Part shown: positions 1-6,156 of the stretch, piece by piece
Layout: each line of letters begins with the position of its first letter
How positions within the stretch are numbered: position 1 is the first letter of the stretch
From: Bacteroidales bacterium
GTDB taxonomy: Bacteria; Bacteroidota; Bacteroidia; Bacteroidales; UBA932
DNA length: 6,567 bases
Reading direction: 5' to 3'
NCBI GenBank assembly: GCA_004554455.1
Contig: SFMG01000044.1
Coordinates: forward strand, 1 to 6,567
The notes under the pieces: model-generated
Database searches by the model: none
What the model was told of the DNA's origin: nothing
What the model saw: only the letters and a program-made list of their open reading frames with translations
Position numbers and translations under genes: made by a program

Positions 1-19
1 ACCTACAAACCTTATTGGG

Positions 20-136
20 ACTAAGGCGATATTCTTATTCAGGTCCTCAGATCAACGGACCGGGCGGGGCAAAAAAGATAGACGGGTCTTTCCCATTTGT
101 GAACTTTGAGAACCGCCCGGCTCCATTGTCCTTAGT
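20..136. ncRNA. Candidate structured RNA or large inverted-repeat region
   Basis: No convincing gene lies here, but the segment has nested complementarity. ACTAAGG (20-26) pairs with CCTTAGT (130-136). Inside it, 53-67 pairs with 113-128: an 8-bp perfect core CCGGGCGG/CCGCCCGG (60-67/113-120), a bulged C at 121, GGA/TCC (57-59/122-124), one mismatch, then CAA/TTG (53-55/126-128). Smaller alternatives are GGTCC/GGACC (42-46/57-61), AAAGA/TCTTT (74-78/87-91) and CCTTA/TAAGG (10-14/22-26). The layout of closing stem, asymmetric internal loop and long GC stem recalls regulatory RNAs such as 6S, but no motif fixes that identity. No T-run follows the stem, so it is not an ordinary terminator. The strand is undetermined because both strands fold alike. 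An upstream gene end is a competing explanation for positions 1-109. Confidence 0.35.
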
Positions 137-141
137 TAAAC

Positions 142-172
142 TTTCATTATCGGCATAAATTTAATACTTTTG
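142..172 (+). promoter_or_regulatory. Bacteroidetes-type sigma promoter for the DUF1573 gene
   Basis: TACTTTTG at 165-172 matches the Bacteroidetes -7 consensus TAnnTTTG exactly. TTTC at 142-145 is one base off the -33 box TTTG, and the 19-nt gap between them is within the 19-21 nt usual for this promoter class. Transcription would start a few bases after 172, around 176-180, leaving a leader of about 45 nt before the ATG at 224. It is the only clear promoter of this class I found upstream of the five-gene run. Confidence 0.65.
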
Positions 173-175
173 TCA

Positions 176-221
176 TACAAACCTTGATGCAGAAAACTAC
201 GCTGCAAATCTAAGGTTTGTA
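176..221 (+). promoter_or_regulatory. 5' leader hairpin abutting the start codon
   Basis: TACAAACCTT (176-185) and AAGGTTTGTA (212-221) are a perfect 10-bp inverted repeat. Inside the 26-nt loop a second stem can form: TGCAG (188-192) with CTGCA (202-206), leaving a 9-nt terminal loop. The 3' arm ends two bases before the ATG at 224, and the 5' arm starts near the predicted transcription start. The mRNA would therefore begin with a hairpin covering most of the ribosome-landing region. It could act in translation control or 5'-end stability, or the palindrome could be a DNA operator. The sequence shows the pairing; the role is inferred. Confidence 0.55.
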
Positions 222-223
222 AT

Positions 224-1303
224 ATGAAAAACAGAGTCCTGAAATATTTTCTGCTTGCCGCAGTCCTTGCGGGCGCAACGCTGCAGTCGGCGGCGCAGAC
301 GAAGGTAGGCAATGCGGAGTTCGACGCGCTGACCCACGATTTCGGAGATATATTGCTGGGCAGCGGCGCGGTCAGCTGGACCTTCAGCGTCAAGAATGTG
401 GGAAGCGCGCCTCTGGCCATATACAGCGTGACGACCACCTGCGGATGCACGGCAGTGGAATGGACGAAAGAGCCCCTGAAGAGCGGAGCCGTCGGCAAAA
501 TCAGCGTCAGCTACAGCAATGACGAGGGACCCTACCCTTTCGACAAGCCCCTGAGCGTCTATCTCTCCGGCTCAAGCAAGCCCGTAACTCTCAGAATCAG
601 AGGCGTTTGCCGCCAGAAAGAACTCAGTCTCGAAGAAAGCCACCCGCTGAGGATGGGTGTGCTTGGAGTGAAGAGCTCCGACGTGAACGGAGGCGAGACC
701 GAGCAGGGACGCCCGCAGAGCGGTGTGATTTCCGTGGCCAACCTCTCCTCTTCGACCGTGGAGCTCTCCGTTGCGAATGTCTCCGAAGGCCTCTCCGTCA
801 AGGGAGCCTGCAAGATGAAAAAGCGCAGCAGCGCGAATCTCGAATGGACGGTGACGCCGGACCGCAGGCACTGGGGCCGCAACAACTACGGCTTCGACCT
901 GCTCGCCAACGGAAAGAAGGCTGGACGCATAAACGTCAGCGTCAGCACCAAAGAGAACTTCAGTTCCCTCAGCAAGGAGGAAAGGGCACGCGGACCGAGG
1001 CCTATGTTCACCGCCAGCAGCTACACCTTCAAAAGGGTGAAGGCGGGCACTCCGATAAAAGCCGTATTCAATATGAAAAACGGGGGCAAGGAAGTCCTCA
1101 GGATATATAAGGTAGACAGCGACAGCCCCAAACTCAGCTGCCCGTCCATACCGGAGCTGGCCCCGGGTGCCGGACAGAGCATAGAGATGAATCTGGACAC
1201 TAGCGGGATGCCGTCCGGAGAAGTATTGATAATTGTCTCACTTACAACCAATTCCCCTCTCAGACCGGTCGTCAACCTCTTTGTGACCGGATGGATAGAA
1301 TAG
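224..1303 (+). CDS. Secreted DUF1573 family protein with Ig-like repeats
   Basis: This is an exported protein of 359 residues and unknown biochemical role. Residues 1-25 form a signal peptide (basic MKNR, hydrophobic core, cleavage likely after SAAQ). Residues 37-76 carry the DUF1573 signature: HDFGDI (38-43), then FSVKNVGSAPLAI and the motif TTTCGCT (70-76, Cys73 and Cys75). This family folds as immunoglobulin-like beta-sandwiches related to ASPM/SPD-2/Hydin modules. Two more such modules seem to follow, at about 138-243 and 261-357; the last has YTFKRVKAG...FNMKNGGKEVLRIYKV but lacks the CGCT motif, keeping only Cys306. The ATG at 224 is well placed behind the promoter and leader hairpin and gives a complete signal peptide. 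The stop is four bases before the next ATG, which implies translational coupling with the exporter. A periplasmic or surface adhesive or structural role is likely; no enzyme motif is visible. Confidence 0.88.
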   Translation: MKNRVLKYFLLAAVLAGATLQSAAQTKVGNAEFDALTHDFGDILLGSGAVSWTFSVKNVGSAPLAIYSVTTTCGCTAVEWTKEPLKSGAVGKISVSYSNDEGPYPFDKPLSVYLSGSSKPVTLRIRGVCRQKELSLEESHPLRMGVLGVKSSDVNGGETEQGRPQSGVISVANLSSSTVELSVANVSEGLSVKGACKMKKRSSANLEWTVTPDRRHWGRNNYGFDLLANGKKAGRINVSVSTKENFSSLSKEERARGPRPMFTASSYTFKRVKAGTPIKAVFNMKNGGKEVLRIYKVDSDSPKLSCPSIPELAPGAGQSIEMNLDTSGMPSGEVLIIVSLTTNSPLRPVVNLFVTGWIE

Positions 1304-1307
1304 CACT

Positions 1308-2465
1308 ATGGAAATTATTCACGCGCTTTTCGAAGCATTGCTCAACAGCATTCTGATCACCGGACTTGTCGTCATAATGATGATGATGATCGAGTGCTTC
1401 AACATCGAATCCCACGGAGACTTTTTCACCGGACTCAGACGCAGTCGTACGGGCCAGGTGCTTACGGGCGCCCTGCTCGGAATAATACCGGGCTGTATGG
1501 GCGGCTTTGCCGTCGTCTCCCTCTATACCCACCGTCTGATAAGTTTCGGAGCCCTTGTGGCAATGATGATTGCCTCTTCCGGAGACGAGGCCTTCGTTAT
1601 GCTGGCAATGTTCCCGGACAAGGCCCTGTGGATTATGCTTCTGCTCTTCTGTCTGGGCATAGCCTGCGGATTTGTTACCGACTTCATCCACGACAGACGC
1701 CACAAGCGCCACTGCAGCAAGGAAAACCATACGGACTGCGGAGAAAAGGTAGCCTGCAGTGACGGCTACGAAGTCCACAGCTGCGACTGCGGCGTGGATC
1801 ACGAGGCCCACGCGCACAAGGGCAGACATTTCGGCGTCAAGCGTCTGCTGCTCTTCCTGGGAGTGGCCATCTTCATCGGAGCCCTCGCGGGAGGCCTGCT
1901 GGAGCACAGCCACGGGGCGGAACATGCTGAAGAAGCCGTTTCCGAAGGAATCAGCCTGCTCAGCGAAGATTGGATGAACATATTCTTCTCTGTCCTGGGA
2001 GGAGTGTTCCTGCTGGTCCTGATTTTCGCTTCGGACCACTTCGTCGAGGACCATCTCTGGAACCATATCATACGCAAACATCTCCTGAGAGTATTCCTCT
2101 GGACCCTGGGCGTGCTGTCGGCTCTTGGCATAGCTATGCAGTTCATCGACCTCAGCGCCTGGATTTCCTCCCATAGCGGGATTACAGCCCTGATGATAGT
2201 GATCGCCACCCTCATCGGAATCATTCCCGAATCGGGTCCCCATCTGGTCTTCATATCCCTGTTCTCCCTCTACCTCAGCAGCCCTGAACTGGACTGGATG
2301 CAGTTCCTGCCTGTGCTGCTGGCCAGCTGCATATCCCAGGACGGGCACGCATCCATACCGCTTCTTGCCGAAAGCAAGGCCGGCTTCCTCAAGGCGAAGG
2401 CAGTCAACTGCGCCGTGGCCCTGGCGGTCGGATTCGGCAGCTGGGGGCTCGTCAGTATCCTTTAG
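1308..2465 (+). CDS. Putative 10-TM heavy-metal/manganese exporter (ArsP_2-like)
   Basis: This 385-residue polytopic inner-membrane protein matches the family annotated as putative manganese transporter or 10TM heavy-metal exporter. It shows two related halves. In the N-terminal half GIIPGCMGGFAVVSLYTH (58-75) is followed by SSGDEAFVML (90-99); in the C-terminal half GIIPESGPHLVF (304-315) is followed by SQDGHASIPLL (343-353). This suggests an internal repeat with paired IIP loops forming the transport path. Between the halves, residues 128-174 form a hydrophilic loop rich in metal ligands (Cys136, 144, 150, 159, 161 and His128, 132, 135, 141, 157, 165, 168, 170, 174). A second His cluster, HSHGAEH, lies at 200-206. 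Metal efflux is family knowledge; the ion is not fixed by the sequence. The start is set by the 4-nt gap after the DUF1573 stop, and MEIIHALFEALLNSILITG leads directly into the first membrane segment. Confidence 0.85.
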   Translation: MEIIHALFEALLNSILITGLVVIMMMMIECFNIESHGDFFTGLRRSRTGQVLTGALLGIIPGCMGGFAVVSLYTHRLISFGALVAMMIASSGDEAFVMLAMFPDKALWIMLLLFCLGIACGFVTDFIHDRRHKRHCSKENHTDCGEKVACSDGYEVHSCDCGVDHEAHAHKGRHFGVKRLLLFLGVAIFIGALAGGLLEHSHGAEHAEEAVSEGISLLSEDWMNIFFSVLGGVFLLVLIFASDHFVEDHLWNHIIRKHLLRVFLWTLGVLSALGIAMQFIDLSAWISSHSGITALMIVIATLIGIIPESGPHLVFISLFSLYLSSPELDWMQFLPVLLASCISQDGHASIPLLAESKAGFLKAKAVNCAVALAVGFGSWGLVSIL

Positions 2466-2482
2466 TATAGCCCTATCCATTG

Positions 2483-2575
2483 GAATACAGCAACTTACAC
2501 CATAGAATACAGATATCCCTACATAGAATACAGATATCCCTACATAGAATACAGATATCCCTACATAGAATATAG
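2483..2575 (+). repeat. 21-bp tandem repeat array ending at the tadA start
   Basis: Three perfect 21-bp units (2501-2521, 2522-2542, 2543-2563) contain CATAGAATACAGATATC. A fourth, truncated unit starts at 2564. The box GAATACAG occurs at 2483, 2505, 2526 and 2547, with the variant GAATATAG at 2568, so five boxes are spaced 22, 21, 21 and 21 bp. The first and last boxes share the continuation AGCAA instead of AGATAT. The last box lies two bases before the tadA ATG, so part of the tadA ribosome-landing region is itself a repeat copy. A 21-bp period is two helical turns and would put all boxes on one DNA face. Each full unit holds the palindrome GATATC. No promoter consensus was recognised in the gap. 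Confidence 0.9.
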
Positions 2576-2577
2576 CA

Positions 2578-3012
2578 ATGGAAGAAGATAGGAAATGGAT
2601 GATGGAAGCGCTCAAGGAGGCGCGCGAGGCGGCGGCCGAGGATGAGGTCCCGATCGGGGCGGTCATAGTCGGAGACGGCGGCATCATCTCCCGCGGGCAC
2701 AATATGGTCGAAAGACTCAACGACCCGAGCGCCCACGCCGAAATGCTCGCCCTCACCTCCGCAACCGCCGCTCTCGGAGGCAAATACCTGAATGACTGCA
2801 CCATATACGTCACCGTGGAACCCTGTCCCATGTGCGCCGCCGCTCTATGCTGGGCCCAGATAGGCCGGGTGGTCTATGGCAGTCCGGACCCCAAGCGCGG
2901 CTTCACCCTCTTCACCCCTTCCCTGCTCCATCCCAAGACCAAGGTCGATTCCGGGGTCCTCGCCGAAGAATGCTCCGGGCTCGTATCCGAATTCTTCCGT
3001 TCCAAACGCTGA
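2578..3012 (+). CDS. tadA: tRNA adenosine(34) deaminase TadA
   Basis: This 144-residue cytoplasmic zinc enzyme deaminates adenosine 34 of tRNA-Arg(ACG) to inosine, which lets one tRNA read three Arg codons. The CDA-fold signature is complete: HAE at 53-55 (zinc ligand His53, proton-shuttling Glu55) and PCPMC at 82-86 (zinc ligands Cys83 and Cys86). GHN at 40-42 and NDPSAHAEM are typical of TadA rather than of cytidine or guanine deaminases, as is YGSPDPKRG (100-108). Length is normal for the family. An in-frame TAG at 2566-2568 rules out any longer form. The start lies directly behind the repeat array with no Shine-Dalgarno sequence. It sits 112 nt after the exporter and 46 nt before the nucleotidase; its neighbours are not functionally related in an obvious way. 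A general nucleoside deaminase remains a minor alternative. Confidence 0.93.
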   Translation: MEEDRKWMMEALKEAREAAAEDEVPIGAVIVGDGGIISRGHNMVERLNDPSAHAEMLALTSATAALGGKYLNDCTIYVTVEPCPMCAAALCWAQIGRVVYGSPDPKRGFTLFTPSLLHPKTKVDSGVLAEECSGLVSEFFRSKR

Positions 3013-3058
3013 TATGGCAATCTGAAATATATCCTGACAATCACATAAACACCACATA

Positions 3059-4843
3059 ATGAGAACAATAAATCACCTGCTTACACTTGCCGCCGTCCTT
3101 GTCGCAATTTGCGCCTGCAACCCGGCAAAGACCCCTCAGGACGGGGAATACAGTCTGGACATATATGCTACAAACGACGTTCACGGCCGCCTCTTCGACT
3201 CCCTTTACGTAGGCGACGGAACCCGCGAATCCCTGCTCGCCGTCAGCGAATATATGAACAGGACGAGGGCCGAAAAGGGCGAAGACAATGTTATGCTTCT
3301 CGACGTCGGCGACCTGCTGCAGGGCGACAATTCCGTATATTACTACAACTACGTGGACACGGAAAGCCGTCATCTGGCCTGCCGTATGGTCGAATATATG
3401 AAATATGACGCCCTCGTCGTCGGCAACCACGATATAGAGACGGGACACGAAGTATATGACCGCTTCAAAAAAGAGCTGAAGATTCCGTATCTGGCAGCAA
3501 ACGCCATACGCGACGACAACGGCAAGCCGTATTTCCAGCCGTACACGATTGTCGAAAGAGGCGGGCTGAGAGTGGCTGTGCTGGGATATACGAACCCGAA
3601 TATCAAGGCCTGGCTGGCCCGGGAAATATGGGATGGGATGCATTTCGTGGACCTGATGGAATGCGTGCAGGCGGATGTGGACAGGGTGAGGGCCAAAGAG
3701 AAGCCCCATCTGGTGATTGTAGCGGTACACTCCGGGACCGGCAATGGTGAGGGGAGCGAGCTGGAGAGTCAGGGACTGGACCTGCTGTCGAGTCTCGAGG
3801 GAGTGGACTTCATCTTCTGTTCCCACGACCACAGACCATATATGGAGAACAGGGGCGACTGCGTGCTGCTGAACTCGGGAAGCCACTGCCGCAAACTGGC
3901 CCACGCGACCGCAAAGATAGAGATCAGGGACGGAGAAGTGGTGTCGAAGGAGGTGTCAGGCGAGATTTGCGATATAGACAAGGAGGAGATAGACACGGTG
4001 ATGAGGGATATGTTCAGGCCTGATTATGAGGCAGTAAAGGCCTTCACCGTGCAGAAGGTGGGAGAGCTGGCCATGCCTCTGAAGACCAGGGACGCCTTCG
4101 TGGGAATGTGCGACTATATGAATCTGATACACAGGATATGCCTCGAATGCACTGATGCCGACCTGTCTTTCGCAGCACCTCTGAGCTTCAATTCCACGGT
4201 GAATGCCGGAGACGTGCTCTACAATGACCTCTTCACCATATATCCGTATGAGAATCAGATTTTTGTGCTGAATATGAAGGGCAGGGAAATCGAGAAATAT
4301 CTGGAATATTCCTACGACCAGTGGATCAACACGCTCGGAGATGGGCACGCGCTGAAGACCCAGGGGCACGCGCTGAAGATTCGGGACAGAGAGGATCCCC
4401 GCAGCGGGGCGAAGAGATGGTCCTTTGTAAACCGCTCCTATAACTTCGATTCCCTCGGAGGGGCTTTCTACACCGTGGACCTGAGCAAGCCGTACGGGGG
4501 CAGAGTGGAAATCAGCCGCCTTGCCGACGGACGGGATTTCGATCCGGAGGATGACTACAAGGTGGCAATGACCTCCTACCGCGCGAACGGTGGCGGAGAA
4601 CTGATGCAGCTGGGTGCCGGCATAGATGCCTCAGAGCTGGAGGGCCGTGTGAGCGAACGCTACCCAGAGGTGCGTGAACTCCTGTTCGACTTCTTCAGAC
4701 ATCATCTGGGAGCGGACGGGGAGATTGCCCCTGTCACTTCGGAAGAGCTTTCCGACCCGGCTCTAATCGGGGCCTGGAACTTCATCCCGGAGGACCTCGC
4801 TGCACCGGCCCTCCGAGAGGATTACCGACTGCTTTTCGAATAG
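3059..4843 (+). CDS. Lipoprotein bifunctional metallophosphatase/5'-nucleotidase
   Basis: This 594-residue extracytoplasmic enzyme belongs to the UshA/CpdB family, which hydrolyses nucleotides (5'-nucleotides or 2',3'-cyclic nucleotides) for salvage. Residues 1-20 are a lipoprotein signal ending in ICAC, with Cys20 the likely lipidated residue. The N-terminal calcineurin-like domain has the dimetal ligands in order: TNDVHG (Asp40, His42), DVGD (Asp85), GNHD (Asn123, His124), AVHSG (His224) and SHDH (His256, His258). The C-terminal nucleotidase domain shows FNSTVNAGDVLYNDLF (377-392), YPYENQI, and YRANGGGE (507-514), the nucleobase/ribose-binding region. UshA has Gln in place of the last His, so the SHDH form leans toward the CpdB-like side of the family; the substrate is not settled. 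Length is typical. The gene follows tadA by 46 nt and precedes a second exported phosphoesterase. Confidence 0.9.
   Translation: MRTINHLLTLAAVLVAICACNPAKTPQDGEYSLDIYATNDVHGRLFDSLYVGDGTRESLLAVSEYMNRTRAEKGEDNVMLLDVGDLLQGDNSVYYYNYVDTESRHLACRMVEYMKYDALVVGNHDIETGHEVYDRFKKELKIPYLAANAIRDDNGKPYFQPYTIVERGGLRVAVLGYTNPNIKAWLAREIWDGMHFVDLMECVQADVDRVRAKEKPHLVIVAVHSGTGNGEGSELESQGLDLLSSLEGVDFIFCSHDHRPYMENRGDCVLLNSGSHCRKLAHATAKIEIRDGEVVSKEVSGEICDIDKEEIDTVMRDMFRPDYEAVKAFTVQKVGELAMPLKTRDAFVGMCDYMNLIHRICLECTDADLSFAAPLSFNSTVNAGDVLYNDLFTIYPYENQIFVLNMKGREIEKYLEYSYDQWINTLGDGHALKTQGHALKIRDREDPRSGAKRWSFVNRSYNFDSLGGAFYTVDLSKPYGGRVEISRLADGRDFDPEDDYKVAMTSYRANGGGELMQLGAGIDASELEGRVSERYPEVRELLFDFFRHHLGADGEIAPVTSEELSDPALIGAWNFIPEDLAAPALREDYRLLFE
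4343..4379 (+). repeat. In-frame 21-bp duplication inside the nucleotidase gene
   Basis: GGGCACGCGCTGAAGA occurs at 4343-4358 and again at 4364-4379, a 21-bp offset. It encodes the heptad pair GHALKTQ/GHALKIR at residues 429-442. It lies in the C-terminal nucleotidase domain, in the variable stretch between the helix WINTL and the conserved SYNFDS segment. The near-identity of the copies points to a recent slippage or duplication event that kept the reading frame. Confidence 0.85.
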
Positions 4844-4854
4844 AATTCCGCATA

Positions 4855-4878
4855 GGATTCTGCTACGGATTCTGCTAC
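4855..4878 (+). repeat. 12-bp tandem duplication in the metallophosphoesterase leader
   Basis: GGATTCTGCTAC is repeated exactly and without a gap at 4855-4866 and 4867-4878. A degenerate third copy may precede it at 4843-4854, overlapping the upstream stop. It occupies the 63-nt gap between the two phosphoesterase genes. The following AT-rich stretch to the ATG at 4907 has no Shine-Dalgarno sequence and no clear TAnnTTTG box. Confidence 0.85.
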
Positions 4879-4906
4879 CATAACCATTGTTAATCATCAA
4901 AATATT

Positions 4907-6004
4907 ATGAAGAACTACAGAATAGCGGCTATTTGCCTGGCATTGGCAGTAAGCATCAGCCTCACGGCCCAGCACAGGGCGGACCGGCAGAGCCTCAACG
5001 ATGAGAACTCCTTCTCGATGATCCTGCTCGGAGACCCGCAGGGCTACACCAAGTACGATATCAACCAACCCATACTGGAGCTGTGCACGGCCTGGATTGC
5101 CGACAACATAGACAGGCTGAACATTGAAGCGGCGCTCTGCACGGGAGACCTTGTGGAGCAGAACGAGAATATCACAATGAACCGCAAGATGCTCAACCAG
5201 ACCAGTCGGGAGATGTGGGAATCCGCTTCGAGAAGTTTCGCAAGACTGGACAACAAGTTGCCTTACATCATAGGCTGCGGCAACCACGACTACGGCTACA
5301 AAAGCTCGGAGAACGGACGCACGAAGTTTCCCGAATACTTCCCTTTCGAGCGCAACAGCTGCTGGAGGGATATAATCGTGTCCGACTATCCTAACCGCAA
5401 CGGCGACATATCCATAGAAAATGCTGCCTTCGAGTTCAAGGCCGGTCCCGGCTCTCCTGCCGCCCTCGAGGCCTGGGGGCCTATTCTGGTTATATGCGCC
5501 GAGTTCGCTCCTCGCGACGAAGTGCTCGAATGGGCCAGGAAACTCTGCACCTCGGATCGTTTCAAGGACCATAAGGTGTTCTTCATAACCCATTCCTTCC
5601 TTTATCAGAGGAGCGCTGCCAGGACGGACAATGAGAAGTACAAGATACGCCCTGCCAACTGGGGAGCCCAGATCTGGGAGAAGTTCGTGAAGGTCACCCC
5701 TAACGTGCGCTTTGTGATATGCGGTCATACGGGCAAGCCGGGAGATTTCGAGGATTCGGTGGCCTACCGCTGCGATCTCAATGACGCGGGAGTGAGCGTA
5801 CACCAGATGATGTTCAACGTGCAGATCGTGGGCGGTGGCTGGGAAGGCAACGGCGGCGACGGCTGGCTGAGGATCCTGGAGTTCATGCCTGACGGTAAGA
5901 CCCTGAAGGTCAGCACCTATTCCCCTCTCTTCGGCATCTCCCCTTCCACGAAGCATCTCGCTCACCGCGACGGGGAATGCGACCGTTTCGATATTGTATT
6001 CTGA
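4907..6004 (+). CDS. Secreted calcineurin-like metallophosphoesterase
   Basis: This 365-residue exported protein is a calcineurin-like phosphoesterase of COG1409 type. A signal peptide covers about residues 1-22 (MKNYR, hydrophobic core, cleavage after SLTAQ). The metal-binding motifs appear in order: GDPQ (42-45, Asp43), CTGDLVEQN (78-86, Asp81), CGNHDYG (124-130, Asn126, His127), ITHS (227-230, His229) and ICGHTG (271-276, His274). The first motif is DxQ rather than DxH, and the last is GHTG rather than GHxH, as in a subgroup of secreted phosphoesterases that also share the tail GGDGWLRILEFMPDG (316-330). The substrate is unknown; phosphomonoester or diester cleavage outside the cytoplasm is likely. 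The start gives a full signal peptide. It lies 63 nt after the nucleotidase and is followed by a terminator, so it is probably the last gene of the operon. Confidence 0.85.
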   Translation: MKNYRIAAICLALAVSISLTAQHRADRQSLNDENSFSMILLGDPQGYTKYDINQPILELCTAWIADNIDRLNIEAALCTGDLVEQNENITMNRKMLNQTSREMWESASRSFARLDNKLPYIIGCGNHDYGYKSSENGRTKFPEYFPFERNSCWRDIIVSDYPNRNGDISIENAAFEFKAGPGSPAALEAWGPILVICAEFAPRDEVLEWARKLCTSDRFKDHKVFFITHSFLYQRSAARTDNEKYKIRPANWGAQIWEKFVKVTPNVRFVICGHTGKPGDFEDSVAYRCDLNDAGVSVHQMMFNVQIVGGGWEGNGGDGWLRILEFMPDGKTLKVSTYSPLFGISPSTKHLAHRDGECDRFDIVF

Positions 6005-6042
6005 CAGTTCAGCACGAGAGCTGGCAGTTACTCGCTTCAAGG

Positions 6043-6073
6043 GTCCCGATTCAGGAATGAGTCGGGGCTTTTT
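6043..6073 (+). terminator. Intrinsic terminator after the metallophosphoesterase gene
   Basis: GTCCCGATTC (6043-6052) pairs with GAGTCGGGGC (6059-6068) as a 10-bp stem with two G-T wobbles and a 6-nt loop (AGGAAT). Five T residues follow directly at 6069-6073. It lies 39 nt after the stop at 6004 and is the only clear rho-independent terminator in the window, marking the end of the five-gene run. Confidence 0.88.
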
Positions 6074-6094
6074 GTGTGGTGCGGCGGGGACGGA

Positions 6095-6156
6095 CTGTCT
6101 GCGGCCGACTCTGCCTGCGTGGGATGGGGCTGTCTCCGCGGCCGACTCTGCCTGCG
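6095..6156. repeat. Direct repeat pair in the GC-rich intergenic block
   Basis: GCGGCCGACTCTGCCTGCG occurs at 6101-6119 and 6138-6156, exactly identical and offset by 37 bp. The preceding CTGTCT is also shared (6095 and 6130-6135 region), with two extra bases in the second copy. No start or ribosome-binding context supports a gene here. It forms the left part of a visibly GC-rich block, about 6080 to 6315, that differs in composition from the genes before it and the AT-richer end of the window. Confidence 0.8.

Noticed and set aside
2..109. Open + strand frame from the left edge to a TGA at 107-109 (about 35 codons), possibly the end of an upstream gene
   Set aside because: It overlaps the strong nested stems, lacks the GC-rich third positions of the neighbouring genes and matches no family I recognise; an upstream gene tail cannot be excluded.
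205..212. Minus-strand -7 box TAGATTTG that could drive a leftward transcript
   Set aside because: No TTTG-like -33 box lies at the right distance, and the match overlaps the leader hairpin of the + strand gene.
1377..1388. (ATG)4 microsatellite in the exporter gene
   Set aside because: It encodes four in-frame Met residues in a membrane segment; a slip of one unit would keep the frame, so a phase-variation switch is unlikely.
1272..2831. 519-codon open frame on the minus strand
   Set aside because: It lies antisense to the well-supported exporter and the start of tadA; its His/Asp/Glu-rich composition is what the reverse complement of those codons gives.
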